Source: Phycisphaerales bacterium UBA3190 (GTDB lineage: Bacteria; Planctomycetota; Phycisphaerae; Phycisphaerales; UBA1924). Taken from it: DNA of 18,368 bases. The stretch lies in the NCBI GenBank assembly GCA_002364005.1, contig DEXG01000023.1:230774-249141 (forward strand), written 5' to 3'. The position numbers and the translations under genes are program-made. Numbering within the stretch: position 1 is the first letter of the stretch; each line of letters begins with the position of its first letter. Shown piece after piece: positions 13,278 to 18,368 of the stretch. Under the pieces are notes generated by a model. The model was not told the DNA's origin. It did not search any database and was given only the letters and a program-made list of their open reading frames with translations.

Positions 13278-16220
13278 ATGCAAACCCCGTTGATTCTCAG
13301 TTGTCTCTTCACGGCCGTGGCCGGGGCTGTCGCTGCGCCCGTGCACTGGCTGTCACCGATCGATGGCGACTGGAACGACCCCAGCGCGTGGGCCGGGGGC
13401 CAGGTCCCCGGCGGACTCAGCGATGTGCCGACGCTCGGGCTGATGGGCGGGTATGTCGTCTACTCGTACATCGACGCGTCCTATCAGGCGCTTCGTATCG
13501 AGAACCCCGGGGCGATCCTCCAGATCTCGGGCGTGAACCATGCGCTGACAAGCAACATCGAGAACGACGGGCGCGTCATGGTTGGTGATGGCACTGGGAT
13601 GGGCGACGCCTCGCTGACCCTGTCCGGATTCAACCGCCTCCGCGGCTCAGGAACCATCGAGCTCAACGCCGGTGCCCTGCCCAGCACCGCCCAGATCCGG
13701 GCAACGCTGTCGATCTTCAATCAGGAGCTGGATCACGCCATCGTCGGGAGCGGCGAGATCCTGGCCACCATCCTGGCCAACGACGGGCTGATCGAGGCCA
13801 CGGGCGATACTGGGCTGCGACTCGTGGGCACCTACACGCAGACTCAGACCGGGCGCATCGGGGCGAGGGACGGGACGCTGTACCTTGCAGATGACGCGAT
13901 GGTTTCTGGCGGGCTGCTCTATACGGAGGATCAGGGCACGATTCTCATTGAGGGCGGCTCGGTCGAGTTGGAAAACCTGTCCATGGACGCGACGATCGAG
14001 ACGACGCCGGGGAGTCATGCGCTGACGCTCCGCGGCGACTTCGTCAACGACGGACGCCTGACTCTCGATGCCACCGGCGACCACGAACCCAGGACCCTTG
14101 TGATTGAGGACGGCTCGAGCATCGTTGGGAACGGCACGATCGAACTGATCACCGATGGTGACCCGTCCGAAGCCGAGATCAGTTTCGAAGGCCGCGGCAT
14201 CACCTCCATCGGACCGGGCCAGCTGATCCGGACCAGCGGCACCCTCACCTGGGAGACCGAGGCGGTTCTTGAGCTGGACGGGACCATCACCTCCATCCCG
14301 GGGCTGCCATCACCGATCATGAAGAGCGCGATCAACGGGACCGGCGAGTTGATCGCCGACCAGTCCGATTTCCGCTTGCGGAACCAATCGCGGCTCACCG
14401 GGATCACGCTGACCAGCCATGATGGCGGCGCGTTCGTGTTTGATACAGGCCAAACGAGTCTGACCGCTTGCATCAACGATGGCCTGATTCGGCTCGACCA
14501 GGGCACGACCGTCATCGAGTTGCGAAGCGGGCTTGTCAACAACGGGCACATCGTACTCGATGCACAGAACACAACCGGCTCTGTTCTGATGAGCTCACTC
14601 AATGAGCAAACGCTCAGTGGCAGCGGGTCCATCGAACTCATCTCTCGGGAGGGTGATGCCGCGACGCTGGCCGCAGACTTGGGTACCCTGACAATCGGAC
14701 CGGACCAGCTTGTGTACGGCCATGGAAAGATCAATGGTCATATCCATAACGGCGAGATCATCAATCAGGGAACGATCCGCGCAACGGACCCGGACTATCC
14801 CCTGGTGCTTCAAGGCAACCACCTGGGCGACGGGGGGGCGTACATCGCTGATCACGCGCGGCTTGAGCTGGTGTACCCGGTCATCCTGGATTCTGCGGTG
14901 CTCTCGACTGTGGGCACGGGCAAAATCCTCGCGTCGTACGGCACGCTCAGGAACTGTACCATCGAGTCCGGCACACTCCGCATTGAGCCGGCCAACGGCG
15001 AGGTTCTGATGGAGGGCGATATGGTCAACAATGGCCAGATCATCGTCGATCCCTCGACACTGCTCGTCCTTGGCGGAGATTCAACACTCTCGGGCGATGG
15101 CGTGATCCTCTTGACTCCGGATGCTGAACTGGAGCTGGGCACCTACACCGATCTCGCCGCCCCCATGATCTATACGGGCCAGCAGCTGGTCGGGGCGGGC
15201 ATGATTCGCGGCCGAGCTATGCTCGACGCCTCCATCATCGCCAATGACCCGACGCAGGACCTGGCACTGGGCGTGCAGCTCACCTTTCTCAACGACAACG
15301 AGATCCGATCGGAAGGCGCCAGTGTCGTCCTCGATGCACGAACAACACTCACCGGCGCCAGACTCGTGGGCGATCAGTTCGTCGCCGGCCCACTCGTTGA
15401 ACTCATTAACACCGCCAATGAGTCCACCATTGATATCCTCGGCGATCTGACCCTGCGTAGCGGCTCTGAGAATAACGGGACCATCCGGCTCCGCAGCAGC
15501 ATGTACGATGAGGCCTACAGCATCCTGAAGATCAATGGCGATGAGCCGGTCGAGGGCGAGGGCATCATTGAGCTGGAGAACACGATCGGGCACCGCCACG
15601 ACTCGTCGCAGATCCGCTCGGTGGTCAATGAAACGGCCCGGATCGGATACGGGCAGCGGGTCATCGGCGGCGGGCGGATCCTCGGGCGGGTCGTGATCGA
15701 GGGCGAGTTGGCCCCGAGCGGCCCTCGCCCCGAGATGGAAGTCTTGGATCTCGTCTTCGATGACAACGCGACGCTGGAACTCGAACTGAGAAGCAGCACA
15801 CAGGACGAGCCCCCCCGGATCACGATGCTGCCGGCGGGACGGGTCGAGCTCAACGGCACGCTCCGTGTCACGCTGCCCCCTGAGTTTTCACCCTCGCCGG
15901 GAGATACATGGCAGGTCGTTGGATCGAGCACTTGGAAGGTCCCGGGCACACTCTCGGGACAGTTCAATACCATTGATCTTCCGGAACTCCCGCTTGGGAT
16001 GCGATTCATCCTGGATCAGGGCGACGACAGTCTCACGCTCACCGCGTCCTGCACCGCGGACTTCAATGGGGATGGGTCCATCAACTTCCTTGATGTCTCC
16101 TTGTTCACGCAGCTCTTCGTGTCTCACGATCCCATGAGTGATCTGAACGCTGACGGCGTGTTTGATTTCTTTGATGTGACCGAGTTTGTACAGGCATATG
16201 CCGCAGGATGCCCATCATGA
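13278..16220 (+). CDS. Large secreted beta-repeat protein with C-terminal dockerin-like domain
   Basis: The 980-residue product has a Sec signal peptide (MQTPLILSCLFTAVAGAVA, cleavage near 19-20; the n-region oddly lacks a basic residue). A short module follows with the layout W-x(5)-GDWNDPSAWAGGQVPGG (25-45). The long middle region consists of irregular repeats built on G-x-G-x-I-x-L (GSGTIEL, GNGTIEL, GSGSIEL, GEGIIEL) and N-x-G-x-I/L-x-x-D. This suggests a parallel beta-helix or similar solenoid. Residues 925-980 form a dockerin-like domain: two Asp-rich EF-hand-type loops, DFNGDGSINFLD and DLNADGVFDFFD, bracketed by Cys925 and the terminal GCPS. This resembles the GC-type dockerin that I associate with Phycisphaerales, possibly a surface-sorting signal. 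No catalytic domain is recognised. Cell-surface or extracellular location is inferred. It overlaps the next gene by ATGA. Confidence 0.87.
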   Translation: MQTPLILSCLFTAVAGAVAAPVHWLSPIDGDWNDPSAWAGGQVPGGLSDVPTLGLMGGYVVYSYIDASYQALRIENPGAILQISGVNHALTSNIENDGRVMVGDGTGMGDASLTLSGFNRLRGSGTIELNAGALPSTAQIRATLSIFNQELDHAIVGSGEILATILANDGLIEATGDTGLRLVGTYTQTQTGRIGARDGTLYLADDAMVSGGLLYTEDQGTILIEGGSVELENLSMDATIETTPGSHALTLRGDFVNDGRLTLDATGDHEPRTLVIEDGSSIVGNGTIELITDGDPSEAEISFEGRGITSIGPGQLIRTSGTLTWETEAVLELDGTITSIPGLPSPIMKSAINGTGELIADQSDFRLRNQSRLTGITLTSHDGGAFVFDTGQTSLTACINDGLIRLDQGTTVIELRSGLVNNGHIVLDAQNTTGSVLMSSLNEQTLSGSGSIELISREGDAATLAADLGTLTIGPDQLVYGHGKINGHIHNGEIINQGTIRATDPDYPLVLQGNHLGDGGAYIADHARLELVYPVILDSAVLSTVGTGKILASYGTLRNCTIESGTLRIEPANGEVLMEGDMVNNGQIIVDPSTLLVLGGDSTLSGDGVILLTPDAELELGTYTDLAAPMIYTGQQLVGAGMIRGRAMLDASIIANDPTQDLALGVQLTFLNDNEIRSEGASVVLDARTTLTGARLVGDQFVAGPLVELINTANESTIDILGDLTLRSGSENNGTIRLRSSMYDEAYSILKINGDEPVEGEGIIELENTIGHRHDSSQIRSVVNETARIGYGQRVIGGGRILGRVVIEGELAPSGPRPEMEVLDLVFDDNATLELELRSSTQDEPPRITMLPAGRVELNGTLRVTLPPEFSPSPGDTWQVVGSSTWKVPGTLSGQFNTIDLPELPLGMRFILDQGDDSLTLTASCTADFNGDGSINFLDVSLFTQLFVSHDPMSDLNADGVFDFFDVTEFVQAYAAGCPS

Positions 16221-18368
16221 ACAACCCCACTTACACCAATCATCGCACCCTGCTGCCATGCATGGTCCTCCTCGCTTCGGCGGCGCTGCACGCGCAGGCG
16301 ATTGACATCCACTGGGCCAAGCCCGTCAGTGGCGAGTGGGACCTTACCAAGAACTGGGCCGAGGGATTCATACCCAATGGCAATGACCATGCGATGCTCG
16401 GGCTCGAGGGTGCATACACCGTCACGGTGAATCGCGATACGAGCCTCCTCTCGCTGTCGATCCCGAACCCCGACGCGAGCATCGACATCATGCCCATGTC
16501 GACGCTCGACATGTATGTGTCCTTCCACAACGAGGGGCAGATACGAATCGATCCGCTTCAGGGCAAGGCCCGTGCAGAGCTGTGGTTCCGCAACGCCTTG
16601 GAGATCACGGGCGGCGGGCAGGTCACGCTCGGATCGCCCGACGCCCTCCTGCACATCGAGGACAACGAGGAGGTTACCCAGGGGGCCACGCACGAGATCA
16701 ACGGGATCGGGACGATCGACGGCGACCTGCTCAATCGTGGGCTGATTCACGCGGATACGCCGGGCATTCTCGATGTCTACGAGTCGGACCTGAACCAAGA
16801 AGACAAGGGTCTCATTCGTGCCTCGGGTGAAGACTCGGTGTTCCAGCTGACACGGAGCTACATCGACGGCGGCAGCGTCGAGACAGCGGATGGCGGTCGA
16901 TTCAGAATCGACTCCTACGGCGGTCTCAATCATGTCACGATTTCAGACAGCTTCACGATCCAGCTGGAGGGAAGCGGCTACATTGAGAACTCGCAGTTTG
17001 TCGATGTAAACCTCACTTACCTGAGCGACATCGGTGCCAACATGTTTCTCGGAAGCGAGAATGAACTGCTCGGAACGGGCAGCATCTTCCTGAACCCGGG
17101 CCACCCGAACGGCGGCTTGGATCTTGAGTCCGGGTTCGTGATTCCCGAGACCTATCAAATCAGGGGTCACGGACGGGCCTTGGGGTTTGGCGTAACGAAC
17201 GAAGGCCTCATCCTTGCCGACCAGCCCGGGAAGACCCTGCAGGTCTCAAGTCTCAGAAACACGGGCCTGCTCGGCGCGGAGAGCGGAGGCACACTGCGCA
17301 TCAACTCGAGCGTGAATAACGAGGGCGCCAAGATCTACGCCTCGGGCGAGGGCTCAAGGATCCTCTTCGACAACTTCAATGTCTTCCTCAACGGCGGCAC
17401 ACTCCAGACCCTGGAAGGTGCCATAGTCGAGAACAACGGCGGGCTGCTCATCGAAGACACGCTGCTGCTCTGCGAGATCCAGAGCAACCCGGAATCCCTG
17501 ATCACCCTCACAGGGCTGATCTACCACGACCAGCCCATCGTCCTCAACAACGCCACCCTGAAGCTTGAAAACCATGCGATCTTGTACGGGCCCGGTACCG
17601 TCTATATGCAGGGCGAAGATGCGGCATTGACCGGCGATGGCTACTCCTATTCTGACATGACAAACGGAGTGGACCACCGGATCGAGGGCTCCGGCTCAAT
17701 CGGCACGCGAAGCACGACACTCATCAACGGCGGGATTATCAGCGCCAACCGCGCAGACGAATCACTGAACATTGGCTTTACGCTTGAGAACCATGGTCTG
17801 CTCGAAGCCGTTCAGGGTGGAATCCTTTCCCTCAACGGCAATGTGAATCAGGCCGAAGAATCGTTCATTCGATCTGAGGGCTCAACAAGCACGGTGGTTC
17901 TCGGTTCGATCAACGGGGGCGAGATCCGTTCTGAGAACGGCGGCCTGTTCAAGCTCATCAGCAATCTGACCCTGACTGATCTTTTAATCAACGCTGACAT
18001 TGCTTTCGATGATTTTCACATCCTTGAACTCGACGGTACTTGTGAGATCAACGGGCTGATCGACACGACCACAAGCGGTGCCGCGGGTGGCATCGTCGAG
18101 GTATTGGAGCCGTTCACTTTGCAAGGAACGGGTACGATCCGTCTCGGTACTCCAACATACAGCACTCGCATTATGGGCGGCTTGTCGTCGGACCCCGTCA
18201 TCATTGAGCCGGGGTTTCGCGTCGAGGGCGAGGGATACCTGTGGGGATTCTTCGACTGCCATGGCACACTTGCTCCTGGGTTGGGCATCGGCACGCTGTT
18301 CTCCCGACAGGATCTGATCCTGAGCGATCAGGCGGTACTGGAGATCCAGATCGCACCAGACTCTTCCG
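16217..18368 (+). CDS. Second large secreted beta-repeat protein, paralogue of the preceding gene (3' end beyond window)
   Basis: From ATG 16217 the frame is open to the window edge (717 complete codons). The signal peptide is MNNPTYTNHRTLLPCMVLLA followed by SAALHAQA, with cleavage near residue 28. The mature start repeats the module of the upstream protein: HWAKPVSGEWDLTKNWAEGF and a LGLEGAYTVTV stretch. The rest consists of the same irregular repeats: GIGTIDGD, GTGSIFL, GPGTVYM, GTGTIRL and lines such as ENHGLLEA. Near the edge HGTLAPGLGIGTLFS and LEIQIA resemble the segment that precedes the dockerin in the first protein, so about 100-200 residues and a similar dockerin may follow; that is a prediction. 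The start overlaps the upstream stop as ATGA with an AGGA site 8 nt away, implying co-translation. No enzyme motif is seen. Confidence 0.85.
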   Translation, partial: MNNPTYTNHRTLLPCMVLLASAALHAQAIDIHWAKPVSGEWDLTKNWAEGFIPNGNDHAMLGLEGAYTVTVNRDTSLLSLSIPNPDASIDIMPMSTLDMYVSFHNEGQIRIDPLQGKARAELWFRNALEITGGGQVTLGSPDALLHIEDNEEVTQGATHEINGIGTIDGDLLNRGLIHADTPGILDVYESDLNQEDKGLIRASGEDSVFQLTRSYIDGGSVETADGGRFRIDSYGGLNHVTISDSFTIQLEGSGYIENSQFVDVNLTYLSDIGANMFLGSENELLGTGSIFLNPGHPNGGLDLESGFVIPETYQIRGHGRALGFGVTNEGLILADQPGKTLQVSSLRNTGLLGAESGGTLRINSSVNNEGAKIYASGEGSRILFDNFNVFLNGGTLQTLEGAIVENNGGLLIEDTLLLCEIQSNPESLITLTGLIYHDQPIVLNNATLKLENHAILYGPGTVYMQGEDAALTGDGYSYSDMTNGVDHRIEGSGSIGTRSTTLINGGIISANRADESLNIGFTLENHGLLEAVQGGILSLNGNVNQAEESFIRSEGSTSTVVLGSINGGEIRSENGGLFKLISNLTLTDLLINADIAFDDFHILELDGTCEINGLIDTTTSGAAGGIVEVLEPFTLQGTGTIRLGTPTYSTRIMGGLSSDPVIIEPGFRVEGEGYLWGFFDCHGTLAPGLGIGTLFSRQDLILSDQAVLEIQIAPDSS

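Overview
The window looks like chromosomal DNA of a planctomycete, most likely class Phycisphaerae. By eye the G+C content is about 60%. The evidence is a cysteine-bracketed dockerin-like C-terminus (EF-hand-type loops, ending GCPS) on a huge Sec-exported repeat protein, and a WXG100-like/FtsK gene cluster of a kind I associate with Planctomycetes. The taxonomic call is an inference from gene content; no rRNA or other marker gene is present.

Region 1 (1-6982, minus strand) is one tightly packed arginine operon. In transcription order it holds argR, N-acetylornithine carbamoyltransferase (argF'), argG, N-acetylcitrulline deacetylase (argE'), a fused N-acetylglutamate synthase/kinase, argC and argH (cut by the window edge). 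Junctions are ATGA or 11-nt overlaps, except a 45-nt gap between argF' and argG. Gene order and diagnostic residues match the unusual Xanthomonas pathway, in which the acetyl group is kept until after carbamoylation: glutamate > N-acetylglutamate > acetylglutamyl-phosphate > semialdehyde > N-acetylornithine > N-acetylcitrulline > citrulline > argininosuccinate > arginine. The aminotransferase (argD) is not in the window. A TTGCAT-N17-TATAAT promoter with an ARG-box-like palindrome lies directly before argR, so the repressor probably controls its own operon. The spacing suggests a leaderless argR transcript.

Region 2 (7096-8085, minus strand) is a membrane-anchored alpha/beta hydrolase with an intact nucleophile elbow.

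Region 3 (8231-12931, minus strand) is a four-gene type-VII-like module. It encodes a small helical WXG100-like protein (W-R-D-Q), a coiled-coil protein, a second small protein with a matching W-S-D-Q motif, and a 1208-residue FtsK/SpoIIIE-family ATPase. The ATPase has a long N-terminal coiled coil where EccC proteins have membrane helices. Only the middle of its three ATPase-like domains keeps Walker A and B. No EccB, EccD, EccE, EssB or mycosin partner is present. This is the least understood part of the window.

Region 4 (12932-13277) is the divergent intergenic region. Region 5 (13278-18368, plus strand) holds two tandem paralogous secreted repeat proteins joined by an ATGA overlap. The first is complete and ends in a dockerin-like domain; the second runs off the window. 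No tRNA, rRNA, CRISPR array, insertion sequence or convincing intrinsic terminator was seen.
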